Assembly (NCBI RefSeq): GCF_014643375.1
Contig: NZ_BMJJ01000003.1
Span: 248,001 to 312,000, forward strand
Reading direction: 5' to 3'
Length of the DNA: 64,000 bases
DNA from: Aureimonas glaciei
Lineage (GTDB): Bacteria; Pseudomonadota; Alphaproteobacteria; Rhizobiales; Rhizobiaceae
The position numbers and the translations under genes were made by a program. The notes under the pieces were generated by a model, which saw only the letters and a list, made by a program, of their open reading frames with translations, was not told the origin of the DNA and did no database searches. Below are positions 1 through 9,299 of this stretch, piece after piece. Each line of letters starts with the position of its first letter. The stretch's first letter is position 1.

Positions 1-317
1 AGGGGGAAGGCGAGGTTTTCGCGCACCGTCATGGTGTCGTAGACGACGGGGAACTGGAACACCTGGGCGATGTTGCGCGCCTCGGGCGACAGCAGCGTCA
101 CGTCCCGGTCGCCGAAGCGCACATGGCCTTCGGACGGGGTCAGGAGGCCGGAGATGATGTTGAGGAGGGTGGTCTTGCCGCAGCCGGAGGGGCCGAGCAG
201 CGCATAGGCGCCGCCGTCCTCGAATTCGTGGTCGACCTCGCGCAGGGCGTAGTTGCCCGAGCGGGCGAGATCGGCGGAATAGGCGTGGCGGATATGGTCG
301 AGGCGGATGCGGGCCAT
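1..317 (-). CDS. glpT: Glycerol ABC transporter ATP-binding subunit GlpT (partial)
   Basis: N-terminal 105 residues of an ABC ATPase; the rest lies beyond the left edge. The Walker A motif GPSGCGKTT is at about residues 42-50 and the Q-loop VFQFPVVYDTMTV follows. A strong ribosome site (GAGGAGAG) precedes the ATG at 317, and the gene begins 10 bases after the glpS stop. In rhizobia a glpS-glpT ATPase pair works with permeases GlpP/GlpQ and binding protein GlpV to import glycerol. The order glpD-glpS-glpT seen here matches that arrangement, so permease genes are expected to the left. The subunit assignment rests on gene order; the ATPase call itself is firm. Confidence 0.85.
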   Translation of the reverse strand, partial: MARIRLDHIRHAYSADLARSGNYALREVDHEFEDGGAYALLGPSGCGKTTLLNIISGLLTPSEGHVRFGDRDVTLLSPEARNIAQVFQFPVVYDTMTVRENLAFP

Positions 318-327
318 GGCTCTCTCC

Positions 328-1410
328 TCAGGCCGCAAGGGCGGTGGGGGCGGCAACGGCGCGCCCGGCAGCATCGAAGAGCATCATGTCATCCGGCCGG
401 AAATCGAGCGCGATCGGATCGCCCGTCGCGACGCGGTGGATGCCGGGCAACACGGCGACGAGGCGGGTGCCCTGCCAGTCCGCATGCACGTAGGTCACCG
501 AGCCCGTCACTTCCGACAGCTCCACCCGGGCCGAAAGCCGCGCCCCTTCGGAAAAGGCGCCGCCGACCGAGAGATGATGCGGGCGCAGGCCCACCTGGTA
601 GGAACCGTCGGCCAGGAAGGCGTAGCGCGCGGGTACGGTCACGCCGAGTTGGCCGCTGCCGGAAAACACCGCGCCGCGCTTGGTCAAGGTGAGGATGTTC
701 AGCGGCGGGTCGGAGAAGGTCCTGGCCGTCACGAGATCGGCCGGCCGGCGATAGACCTCGGGCGTCGCGCCGAACTGCGTCACCCGGCCTTCCGACAGCG
801 TCGCGGTGTTGCCGCCCAGAAGCAGCGCCTCGGTCGGCTCGGTCGTGGCGTAGACGAAGACCGCGCCGGTCTCGGCGAAGAGCCGCGGCAGTTCCTCGCG
901 CAGTTCTTCGCGCAGCTTGTAGTCGAGATTGGCGAGTGGCTCGTCGAGGAGCACGAGCTCGGCGTTCTTGACCAGCGCACGGGCGAGTGCGGTGCGCTGC
1001 TGCTGGCCGCCGGAAAGCGTCAGCGGCGTGCGCTGGAGATAGGGGCCGAGCTTCATCAGCGCCGCCGCCTTGGCGACCGCCGCCTCGATCTCGGCCTTCG
1101 ACTTGCCGGCGACGCGCAGCGGCGAGGCGATGTTCTCGTAGACGGTCATGGCGGGGTAGTTGATGAACTGCTGGTAGACCATGGCGACGTTGCGGCGGCG
1201 CACGGGCACGCCCGTCACGTCCTTGCCGTCCATCAGGATGCGCCCCGAGGTCGGACGGTCGAGCCCGGCCATCAGCCGCATCAAGGTGGTCTTGCCGGCG
1301 AGCGTCGGGCCGAGCAGAACGTTCAGGGAGCCGCGCTCGAGGCGCAGCGAAATCCCCGACAGTTGCGTCTCGGCTCCGACCTTGCGGCCGACATCGATCA
1401 GTTCCAGCAT
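328..1410 (-). CDS. glpS: Glycerol ABC transporter ATP-binding subunit GlpS
   Basis: 360-residue MalK/UgpC-type ATPase with a C-terminal TOBE-like region. Visible motifs are Walker A GPTLAGKTT (about residue 35), Q-loop VYQQFINYPAMTV, signature LSGGQQQRTALARAL and Walker B LVLLDEPLANLD. The switch position, normally a His in a 'THD' motif, reads YATTEPTEAL, so the H-loop histidine is absent; I recall this as a trait of the GlpS group. The ribosome site GGGAGGG lies just upstream of the ATG at 1410. It follows glpD by 52 bases and precedes a second, canonical ATPase (glpT), so the transporter probably uses an asymmetric ATPase pair with one degenerate site. Confidence 0.9.
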   Translation of the reverse strand: MLELIDVGRKVGAETQLSGISLRLERGSLNVLLGPTLAGKTTLMRLMAGLDRPTSGRILMDGKDVTGVPVRRRNVAMVYQQFINYPAMTVYENIASPLRVAGKSKAEIEAAVAKAAALMKLGPYLQRTPLTLSGGQQQRTALARALVKNAELVLLDEPLANLDYKLREELREELPRLFAETGAVFVYATTEPTEALLLGGNTATLSEGRVTQFGATPEVYRRPADLVTARTFSDPPLNILTLTKRGAVFSGSGQLGVTVPARYAFLADGSYQVGLRPHHLSVGGAFSEGARLSARVELSEVTGSVTYVHADWQGTRLVAVLPGIHRVATGDPIALDFRPDDMMLFDAAGRAVAAPTALAA

Positions 1411-1462
1411 GCACCCTCCCAGGTCGCGGCCCTGCGTTCGGGGAAGCCCCCCGGTCGCGGTA

Positions 1463-2980
1463 TCAGGCGGCCGCCGTCCTTTGCGTCAGTCTATAAGTTT
1501 CCATGTAGCCCGCCAGATCTTCCGCTGCGGCAGGCGAAAAACGCAGGCCGAGCTTCGAGCGGCGCCACAGCACGTCCTCGGCCGTGACCGCCCATTCCCG
1601 GGACATCATCCAGTCGACCTCGGCGGCGAACAGGCCATGGCCGAAATCGCGGCCGAGCCCCTGCCGTCCCGCTCTCGGCTGCACGATCTCCAGCGCCTCG
1701 AGCCCGTAGGAGCGGACCAGCCGGCGCACGCTGCGCGCATCGAGCGCACCGGCAGCCGTGCGCACTTGGCGCTCCAGCGCGTCGACGCCGTCGAGGGGAA
1801 AACCGCCGCCGGGCAAAGGCTGCGTGCCCGTCCACGGCTGGCCGCGCGGACCCAGCCGGTCGGCGATCTTCTCCAGCACTTCCTCCGCCAGTTTGCGGTA
1901 GGTGGTGATCTTGCCGCCGAAGGCGTTGAGGACGGGCGCCTCGCCCGTCTCGCCCTCGACCTTGAGAACGTAGTCGCGCGTCGCTTCCTGCGCCTTGGAG
2001 GCGCCGTCGTCATAGAGCGGCCGCACGCCGGAGAAGCTCCAGACGATGTCGGTCGCCGTCACCGGCTTTTCGAAATACTCGCTCGCCGCCTTCAGGAGGT
2101 AGTCGGTCTCGGCCGGGGTGATCCTGGCCTCGCCGGGCTCGCCGTCGAAGTCGCGGTCGGTCGTGCCGATCAGCGTGTAGTCGTCCTCGTAGGGGATGGC
2201 GAAGATGATGCGGTTGTCGGCGTTCTGGAAGATGTAGGCGCGGTCGTGCTCGTAGAGTTTTCGCGTGACGATGTGCGAGCCCTGGACGAGGCGGATGTGG
2301 TGCGCCTCGTTGCGGCCCATGGCCTGCTGGAGGATGCGGTCGACCCAGGGGCCGGCGACGTTGACGAGGAAGTCGGCGGTGACGGTTTCCGCCGCGCCGC
2401 CATCCCTCGCGCTGAGCGTCACGTGCCACTTGTCGCCCTCGCGCCGGGCGCCGGTGACCTTGGTGCGCACCTTGATCTCGGCGCCGCGGAGGGCGGCGTC
2501 GCGGGCGTTCAGCACCACCAGGCGGGCGTCGTCGACGCGGGCGTCGGAATATTCGAAGCCCTTGGAAAAGCCAGTCTTCAGCGGCGCGCCGAGCGGCCCG
2601 CTGGAGAGATCGACCGTGGTCGTCGCCTTCAGCGCCTTGCGGCCGCCGAGATGGTCGTAGAGGAACAGGCCGAGGCGCAGCAGCCAGGCCGGGCGCAGGC
2701 CCTTGTGGTGCGGCAGCACGAAGCGCAGCGGCCGGATGATGTGCGGCGCGATGCGCCAGAGCACCTCTCGCTCCATCAAGGACTCGCGCACGAGCCGGAA
2801 CTCGTAATGCTCGAGATAGCGCAGGCCGCCATGGACAAGCTTCGTCGACCAGGACGAGGTGCCGGACGCCAGGTCGTTCATCTCGGCCAGCCCGACCGAA
2901 TAGCCGCGGCCGACCGCGTCGCGGGCGATGCCGCAGCCATTGATGCCGCCGCCGATGATGAAGATGTCGAAATGCTTCAT
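1463..2980 (-). CDS. glpD: Aerobic glycerol-3-phosphate dehydrogenase (FAD)
   Basis: Membrane-associated flavoenzyme oxidising sn-glycerol-3-phosphate to dihydroxyacetone phosphate and passing electrons to quinone. The N-terminus carries the FAD-binding signature IIGGGINGCGIARD, followed by the family block ASGTSSWSTKLVHGGLRYLE. The length (about 505 residues) matches E. coli GlpD (501). I chose the ATG at 2980 (MKHFDIF) because AAGGGTGG stands just upstream; an in-frame ATG at 2998 would add six residues. It is flanked by glpR upstream and glpS downstream on the same strand, so imported glycerol would be phosphorylated by a kinase not seen here and then oxidised by this enzyme. Confidence 0.95.
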   Translation of the reverse strand: MKHFDIFIIGGGINGCGIARDAVGRGYSVGLAEMNDLASGTSSWSTKLVHGGLRYLEHYEFRLVRESLMEREVLWRIAPHIIRPLRFVLPHHKGLRPAWLLRLGLFLYDHLGGRKALKATTTVDLSSGPLGAPLKTGFSKGFEYSDARVDDARLVVLNARDAALRGAEIKVRTKVTGARREGDKWHVTLSARDGGAAETVTADFLVNVAGPWVDRILQQAMGRNEAHHIRLVQGSHIVTRKLYEHDRAYIFQNADNRIIFAIPYEDDYTLIGTTDRDFDGEPGEARITPAETDYLLKAASEYFEKPVTATDIVWSFSGVRPLYDDGASKAQEATRDYVLKVEGETGEAPVLNAFGGKITTYRKLAEEVLEKIADRLGPRGQPWTGTQPLPGGGFPLDGVDALERQVRTAAGALDARSVRRLVRSYGLEALEIVQPRAGRQGLGRDFGHGLFAAEVDWMMSREWAVTAEDVLWRRSKLGLRFSPAAAEDLAGYMETYRLTQRTAAA

Positions 2981-3396
2981 GTTCCACCCTTTTCGCATTG
3001 CAGCATCTAACGTGCGCTTGCGAAACTCCGGGCAGGATCAGCGAAAGGGAAACGAAAGTCAATCGAAAATACGGGTGAAGGGTCGGTGCTTCTTCGATGC
3101 TACCTCTGTGAATTTCGACGCAGGCGCTTTGGTGTGGCGCTCCGGTTTGGTGCAATGGTGAGGTCCGCTCCCTCTCAGGATTAGTCATCCCGGCCTTGAG
3201 CCGGGACCCATGCCAAATCGCCGAACGAAATCGAGAGCGGCGGACCTTCCCACCTGAACCGATTTGGCAGCGACGAGCGCCTCGGCATGGGTCCCGGGTC
3301 AAGCCCGGGATGACTAGTTCTGGAAACCTGGTTCGGTGCCGACCGATAATGCTGCCGATGCCAACCCGCCGGCGAAATCGCCTAAATAAGACGGAA
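2981..3396. other. Intergenic region glpR-glpD with composite palindromic repeat
   Basis: About 415 bases without a credible gene. It must hold the glpD promoter and presumably GlpR sites near 3000-3150, though I cannot point to a convincing operator. The part at 3180-3317 is a nested inverted repeat listed separately. Confidence 0.6.
3180..3317. repeat. MITE/REP-like nested inverted repeat
   Basis: The left arm (3180-3214, containing GTCATCCCGGCCTTGAGCC) is the near-perfect reverse complement of the right arm (3284-3317, containing GGTCCCGGGTCAAGCCCGGG). A second inverted pair sits just inside: TGCCAAATCG at 3211-3220 and CGATTTGGCA at 3260-3269. Each outer arm is itself palindromic around the CCCGG..CCGGG core. 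Similar GTCATCCCGG elements are scattered through many alphaproteobacterial genomes, so this is probably a dispersed, non-autonomous repeat rather than a glp-specific site. Confidence 0.8.
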
Positions 3397-4200
3397 TTAT
3401 TCGGCGTCTGCCGCGCTTTCCCGCCGCGCCTCGACCTTCTCCCCCAGCGCCTCGACCAGCGCCACGTTCGCCTCGGCGCAGATTCGCGCGATGCCCGGTA
3501 GGGGGCAGACGTCGGTGACGAAGGACGAGATCTGGCTGAGATGGCCGATGCGCACCGGCGCGCTGCGCTCGAACTTGGTGGCGTCGGCGGCGAGGATCAC
3601 CTGGCGGGCATTGGCCATGATCGCCTGGGCGACGCGCACCTCGCGGTAGTCGTAGTCGAGGAGCGAGCCGTCGGGATCGATGGCGGAGACGCCGATGACG
3701 GCGAAGTCGACGCGGAACTGGCGGATGAAGTCGACCGCCGCCTCGCCGACGATGCCGCCGTCCGAGCGCCGCACGACACCGCCGGCGATGATCACCTCGA
3801 TCTCGGGATAGGGCCGCAGGATGGTGGCGACGTTGATGTTGTTGGTGATCACCATCAGCCCGGCATGGCGCAAGAGCGCCTGCGCCACGGCCTCGGTGGT
3901 GGTGCCGATGTTGATGAACAGCGAGGCGCGGTCGGGGATGAGGTCGGCGACGGCGCGGCCGATCGCCGCCTTCTCCGTCGCCGCGATCGACCGCCGCGCG
4001 TCGTAGCCGACATTCTCGACGCCGGACGAGATTACCGCCCCGCCATGGACGCGGGCGAGAAGCCGCTGGTCGCAGAGCTCGTTCAGGTCCTTGCGGATGG
4101 TCTGGACCGAGACGTCGTAGCGCTGCGACAGCTCCTCGACCTGCACGCGGCCGAGCCGCTTGGCGACTTCGAGAATCTGCAGCTGGCGATCGGAGAGCAT
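3397..4200 (-). CDS. glpR: DeoR-family glycerol-3-phosphate regulon repressor
   Basis: About 267 residues. The N-terminal helix-turn-helix has the DeoR signature (VQVEELSQRYDVSVQTIRKDLNEL, split here as VEELSQRYDVSVQTIRKDL, then LARVHGGA at about residues 45-55). The C-terminal sensor half contains INIGTTTEAVAQALL and the IIAGGVVRRSDGGIVGEAA stretch typical of the phosphosugar-binding domain. I place the start at the ATG at 4200 (MLSDRQLQILEVAKRLG); the frame stays open to 4290 but that extension is not family-like. It lies upstream of glpD on the same strand and probably represses glpD-glpS-glpT until glycerol-3-phosphate accumulates. Confidence 0.88.
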   Translation of the reverse strand: MLSDRQLQILEVAKRLGRVQVEELSQRYDVSVQTIRKDLNELCDQRLLARVHGGAVISSGVENVGYDARRSIAATEKAAIGRAVADLIPDRASLFINIGTTTEAVAQALLRHAGLMVITNNINVATILRPYPEIEVIIAGGVVRRSDGGIVGEAAVDFIRQFRVDFAVIGVSAIDPDGSLLDYDYREVRVAQAIMANARQVILAADATKFERSAPVRIGHLSQISSFVTDVCPLPGIARICAEANVALVEALGEKVEARRESAADAE

Positions 4201-4302
4201 GGGGAGGCCTGGATGCGAGGAAGTCGCCCTGTCTAAAGCGAAACCTGGAAAAGGGAAAGCGAAAGCGCACTGCAGCAGTTTCGCCCGCAATGCGAAAGTG
4301 CC

Positions 4303-5160
4303 CTAAAGGGTCGGGAGCACCGCGCGGATGTGCGCGCCAAGGGCATGCGCCGCGGCCGACTGCGGCGCGCTGGCGAAGGCCAGCGCGATGCCGATCTCGG
4401 GCAGGGGCGGGAGATCCCGGGTGAGGATGTGGAGGTCGCCCGGGACGGCCGCGCGCGTGGTGACGCTGATGGCATGGCCGGAGCGGGTGATCGCGATGAG
4501 GCCGGCGAGGCTGTTGCTGGCATAGGCCAGCCGGTAGCGCCGGCCGGTCGACTGCATCGCGTCGCAGGCCGCGCGGTGGTCGAGCGTGGTCGGGGCCGAC
4601 AGCGCCAGCGGCAGGACGTCCTGGGCGAGCAGGGCAGGCTCCGGCTGATTTCCGACCCAGACGAAACCGTCCGACCGGATGGTCTCGCCGCCAGCCGCAT
4701 CCGGCGTCGAGACCAGCGCCATTTCCAGCTGCCGGCGGTGCAACAGGCCGCGCAGGTCGATTGTCGGTGCGCAGACCATGCGCAGCTCCACGTCCGGATG
4801 ATCCGCGCAGAACCCCTTCAGGAGGCCCGGCACGAAGGCGATCGAATATTCCTCGGGACAGCCGAAGCTGATCGAGCCCCGGAGGCCCGTTCCCGCCATG
4901 TCCGACACTGCCTCGTCATGTCGTCCGAGCAGCGCTTCGGCGTGGATCAGGAGCCGCTCGCCGGTGACGGTCAGACCGACGCCCGAGCCCGTCCGGTGCA
5001 GCAGTTTCTGGCCGACGGTCGCCTCCAGCCGGCGCATCTGCATGCTCAGCGCCGATTGCGTGCGGCCGATCTGCGCCGAGGCGGCGCTGATCGAACCGGT
5101 GCGGGCGACGATGGCGAAACTGCGGAGCAGCTGGAAATCGAGCATATCAAATCCGTTCAT
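4303..5160 (-). CDS. dgdR: LysR-type repressor of dialkylglycine decarboxylase
   Basis: LysR regulator of about 285 residues. The N-terminal winged helix-turn-helix (FAIVARTGSISAASAQIGRT, QSALSMQMRRLEATVGQ) is followed by an effector-binding domain. It is divergent from the dgdA gene next door with only about 80 bases between start codons. This is the arrangement described for dgdR/dgdA in Burkholderia cepacia, where DgdR represses dgdA; the name rests on that synteny plus family membership. The start could be the ATG at 5160 or the in-frame ATG at 5145 (MLDFQLLRSF). The frame continues far upstream of 5160 only as antisense to dgdA. Confidence 0.82.
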   Translation of the reverse strand: MNGFDMLDFQLLRSFAIVARTGSISAASAQIGRTQSALSMQMRRLEATVGQKLLHRTGSGVGLTVTGERLLIHAEALLGRHDEAVSDMAGTGLRGSISFGCPEEYSIAFVPGLLKGFCADHPDVELRMVCAPTIDLRGLLHRRQLEMALVSTPDAAGGETIRSDGFVWVGNQPEPALLAQDVLPLALSAPTTLDHRAACDAMQSTGRRYRLAYASNSLAGLIAITRSGHAISVTTRAAVPGDLHILTRDLPPLPEIGIALAFASAPQSAAAHALGAHIRAVLPTL

Positions 5161-6558
<1,398 letters not shown>

Positions 6559-6575
6559 CCGGTCGACGCGCGCCA

Positions 6576-6600
6576 CCGGCACGCCGTACGGTCGTGCCGG
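6576..6600. terminator. Hairpin between convergent genes
   Basis: Perfect 8-bp inverted repeat CCGGCACG / CGTGCCGG (6576-6583, 6593-6600) around a palindromic loop, in the short gap between dgdA and the convergent aminotransferase gene. There is no T-run, so a terminator role in both directions is a guess from position. Confidence 0.4.
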
Positions 6601-6659
6601 ATCGCGGCTCGGCGGCACCGCGGGCCCGGCCTGCGCACCGGGTCCGGCTTCGCCATCGT

Positions 6660-7520
6660 TCAGATGGCGGTGGCGAGGCTTTCCGCGATGTAGATTTCGC
6701 GCATCCGCTTCGTCGTCTCGCCGGGAGTGCCGTCGCCGATCCGCTGCCCGTCGATCGACACCACGGGGGTGACGAAGGCCGAGGCCGAGGTGATGAAGGC
6801 TTCGCGCGCGTCCTTCGCCTCGTCCAGCGTGAAACTGCGCTCCTCGACCGTCAGGCCGGTCTCGCGGGCGAGGCGCAGCACCGCGAGGCGGGTGATGCCG
6901 TGCAGGATGGCATGGGAGAGGGCGCGGGTGACGAGCGTGCCCGCCTTGGTGATGATGTAGGCATTGTTCGACGAGCCCTCGGTCACTGTGCCGTCGCTTT
7001 CCACCATCCAGGCATCGTCGGCGCCCTTCGACTTGGCTTCCATCTTGGCCATGGAGGGGTAGAGGAGCTGCACCGTCTTGATGTCGCGCAGGCCCCAGCG
7101 CAGGTCCGGCACCGAGGCGACCTTGATGCCGCTCCGCACGCTCTCGCGCTCCAGCACCGCGACCTTCTGCGTGAACAGGACGAGGGTGGGGGGCGTCCCC
7201 TCCGGCGGGAAGGAGAAGTCGCGGTCGGCGCTGCCGCGCGACACCTGCAGATAGATCAGCCCCTCGTCGAGACCGTTCCGGACGACCAGTTCGCGGTGGA
7301 TCGCCAGGAGCGCCTCGGTATCGGCGGGCGGCGTCATCTTCAGCGCGGCGAGCGAGCGGCCGAGCCGCGCCATGTGGCCGGCGAAGTCGATCAGCTTTCC
7401 GCCGACCACCGTCGTCACCTCGTAGATGCCGTCGGCCATCAGGAAGGCGCGGTCGAAGACCGAGACCTTCGCCTCTTCCTCGGGGACGTAACTGCCGTTG
7501 ACATAGACGATGCGGCTCAT
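6660..7520 (-). CDS. Class IV aminotransferase, D-amino-acid transaminase-like
   Basis: 286-residue fold-type IV PLP enzyme. It opens MSRIVYVNGSYVPEEEAKVS followed by the VFDRAFLMADGIYEV block. The PLP lysine is in the segment DIKTVQLLYPSMAKMEAK (about residue 145), and the class IV signature TEGSSNNAYI follows. D-alanine/D-amino-acid transaminases share this layout, with D-amino acids and 2-oxoacids as substrates. The start at 7520 is chosen because upstream codons are compositionally unlike the protein and AGGATCC precedes the ATG. A branched-chain aminotransferase or 4-amino-4-deoxychorismate lyase is less likely given the overall pattern. Confidence 0.82.
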   Translation of the reverse strand: MSRIVYVNGSYVPEEEAKVSVFDRAFLMADGIYEVTTVVGGKLIDFAGHMARLGRSLAALKMTPPADTEALLAIHRELVVRNGLDEGLIYLQVSRGSADRDFSFPPEGTPPTLVLFTQKVAVLERESVRSGIKVASVPDLRWGLRDIKTVQLLYPSMAKMEAKSKGADDAWMVESDGTVTEGSSNNAYIITKAGTLVTRALSHAILHGITRLAVLRLARETGLTVEERSFTLDEAKDAREAFITSASAFVTPVVSIDGQRIGDGTPGETTKRMREIYIAESLATAI

Positions 7521-7823
7521 GGGGATCCTGCCAGTTGGTCTTGCGCGAGCCCGACAGCTAACGGAAACCGCCCGGCGAGGATAGGGTGTTGCGGGCGCCG
7601 TGCCGCGCTGCCGCACGGTCGTGGCATGCACTGCGATCCATCGCCGGCACGCGGCCGGGGAGGGGCGACGGCGATGGGATGCTGGCCCTTGTGCCGGAAG
7701 GCGCGCTGGGCGTCACCGCGCCGTCACACTGCGACTTTGGTCGATTGCTGCAGTGCCGTTATCCCCTGTTCAAAGGCCTTGGTCCGGGCTAGCTTGAAGT
7801 GACAATTGCGGGGGGTGACCGAC
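7521..7823. other. Intergenic, no recognised feature
   Basis: About 300 bases upstream of the aminotransferase gene on one side and a possible small gene on the other. It contains open frames on both strands but none with family resemblance. No repeat or hairpin with a T-run was seen. Confidence 0.5.
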
Positions 7824-8006
7824 ATGCTGGTGTTCAACGAGCCGACAGCCAAGCCCAATGTCGCCGCGCCGGCCCCGTCCGACAAGGAACCCTGCCGCTG
7901 CTTCGCCTGCAGCCACCGCCGCGCCAGCGCCGCGACGCCCCGCCAGGCCGCCCTGGTCTCCTGGCGCCGGCTGGCGGAGACGCTTCGCCCCAGCGCGGGG
8001 CGCTGA
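7824..8006 (+). CDS. Possible small Cys-motif protein, unknown
   Basis: 60-codon frame starting MLVFNEPTAKPNV, with a CRCFAC motif at about residues 30-35 and a basic C-terminal half ending in RPSAGR. The purine-rich GGGGGGTG sits about seven bases before the ATG. I do not recognise the family. The compact CxCxxC arrangement could bind a metal, but frames are open on several strands in this GC-rich DNA, so coding status is uncertain. Confidence 0.33.
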   Translation: MLVFNEPTAKPNVAAPAPSDKEPCRCFACSHRRASAATPRQAALVSWRRLAETLRPSAGR

Positions 8007-8491
8007 AGGGGCGGGGGGCTCGCTCCGAAACCCGCGCTGGCCGCTGGGAGAATCCTCATTGGCGTCACGCCGGCGGCGAGACGTCGCTGTGTTCGCGCAG
8101 CGTTGTAGGTCTGCGAGAGCACGGAGACGGGAAACGTGACAACGGCGTGATTGAGTCTCACGACGATGCGCCGCCCCTCTCCCGTCTGCTTGCTGTCGCT
8201 CGCATCCTCCAGGGCGAGACACTGGTCTCGCCCGTCCTTCGGACCCCTCTCCCCTCCGGGGCGAGGAATGGCGCCAGCCCTTGCACGGTCTGTAGTAGGG
8301 CGTAATCGCCGACGCTGCTTTCTTCTCCCCGTGGGGGAGAAGGTCGCGGCAGCGGGAAGAGGGGACTTCCGTCAGACGATGTGCCGCATCGGGTTGCCGC
8401 CTACACGAGCTTCTCCGCAGCCCATAGGTCAGAATTCGTCACCGCCTGCGTTCATCAGCGGCCGGCGGCATTCGAATGCTGCTGGCCTGTC
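8007..8491. other. Intergenic with REP-like palindromes
   Basis: Nearly 500 bases with no convincing gene between the small frame and the DUF2442 gene. The only structure seen is the palindromic element at 8243-8364, listed separately. Confidence 0.6.
8243..8364. repeat. REP-like element (CTTCTCCCC type), copy 1
   Basis: Two half-elements: CCCCTCTCCCCTCCGGGGCG with AATGGCGCC at 8243-8275, and TTCTTCTCCCCGTGGGGGAG with AAGGTCGCGGCAGCGGG at about 8319-8364. The hairpin core CTCCCC..GGGGAG plus the GGCAGCGGGA(A/T)GAGGGG tail recurs at 22046-22186. This is a common dispersed palindrome of alphaproteobacterial genomes. Confidence 0.7.
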
Positions 8492-8899
8492 CTACCCGCC
8501 TGACAGTTTCTTCGGCCGTCCGCCTTTCCGGCCGTTTTCCCGCGCGGCTGCCGCCTTTGCCGGCGACTTCGCTTGTCCGGCCCGGCGCGCCATGTGGGAA
8601 GCGGTGCCGAAAATGCCGGTCACGATGCCCGGGACGGTGAAATCGACATCGAGCTTGTCCCAGCGCAAAGCATAGCCGAATTCCAGTTCGACCTCGGCAA
8701 GGTCGTCATCTCCCGCGTTTTCCAGGTCTTGCAGAAGTCGGGCGGGTACCATGAAAGTCGCCCCGTTCTGGAAATCGATGACGAGCCGGCCGGACGGCGC
8801 ATCGTAGCGCGCGGCGATGGCGTGGAGAGGCGAGTTCTCCATCGCCTTGCCAAGGTCTCTGGCCGCTGCCAGTTCGCTTTCGCTGATCTCAGGCACCAT
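8492..8899 (-). CDS. DUF2442 protein, putative antitoxin/regulator partner
   Basis: 135 residues. The central segment LVIDFQNGATFMVPARLLQ followed by ELEFGYALRWDKLDVDFTVP matches the DUF2442 pattern. The C-terminal tail is basic and ends ARENGRKGGRPKK, resembling an AT-hook-like DNA contact. The start ATG at 8899 lies 11 bases inside the end of the preceding DUF4160 gene, so the two are translationally coupled. DUF4160/DUF2442 pairs recur in bacterial genomes and are suspected toxin-antitoxin modules; no activity is shown by the sequence itself. Its probable role is DNA-binding autoregulator, inferred from the tail and the palindromic promoter. Confidence 0.8.
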   Translation of the reverse strand: MVPEISESELAAARDLGKAMENSPLHAIAARYDAPSGRLVIDFQNGATFMVPARLLQDLENAGDDDLAEVELEFGYALRWDKLDVDFTVPGIVTGIFGTASHMARRAGQAKSPAKAAAARENGRKGGRPKKLSGG

Positions 8900-9134
8900 G
8901 GATTTCTTCCCATCGGGCGAGCAGATAGGGGCGGTTCTCGGCGACATAGTCGAGGACGTGGCGCGCATCGGCCGAATTCAGTCCCCGCGTCCAGACCAGG
9001 ATGGGAAGGTTCTCGGGGCCGGCAAGGTCGATCTTGGCCATCCCGCCGCCGTATCGGACGTGGACATGAGCGGGCGGGTGATCGTCCTTGTAGATCCGGA
9101 CCGACAGCCCGAGAGCCCTGAGAACCGTGACCAC
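8889..9134 (-). CDS. DUF4160 protein, putative toxin partner
   Basis: 81 residues reading VRIYKDDHPPAHVHVRYGG then MAKIDLAG, the hallmark of DUF4160 (conserved DDHPPAHVHV block near residue 17). The frame starts with GTG at 9134, preceded by GGTGAGGTG at a good distance. It is the first gene of a two-gene unit and overlaps the DUF2442 gene by 11 bases. Length is normal for the family, so it looks intact. Its biochemical function is not established; the toxin label is an inference from pairing and size. Confidence 0.8.
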   Translation of the reverse strand: MVTVLRALGLSVRIYKDDHPPAHVHVRYGGGMAKIDLAGPENLPILVWTRGLNSADARHVLDYVAENRPYLLARWEEIHGA

Positions 9135-9159
9135 GCGGACACCTCACCAATCCTCCCCG

Positions 9160-9187
9160 AGGATAACCGATCGCGATGGGTTATCAA
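9160..9187 (-). promoter_or_regulatory. Promoter with overlapping palindrome for DUF4160/DUF2442
   Basis: On the minus strand TTGATA (9187-9182) and TATCCT (9165-9160) stand 16 bases apart, close to the sigma-70 consensus. The inverted repeat GATAACC / GGTTATC (9162-9168 and 9179-9185) covers both hexamers. A dimer bound there would block the promoter, as expected for an autorepressed module. The GTG start lies about 25 bases downstream of the -10. Confidence 0.65.
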
Positions 9188-9299
9188 GAGGTCTAGCTTG
9201 ATGATGCGGGTCACGCTCGCGGTCCTGGGCCAAGGCACCCCGCCAAACATGCCGCGTGGATCGCGGGCGACCTTCTTCGGTCCGCTCCGCGCGGGCGAA

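Noticed and set aside
1181-3010. Long plus-strand open frame opposite glpS/glpD
   Set aside because: It is antisense to two clearly recognisable genes; the residues show no family pattern and the frame is a product of GC-rich codon bias.
8243-8364. CRISPR-like repeats
   Set aside because: Only two palindromic halves with no regular spacer pattern; better explained as a REP-type element.
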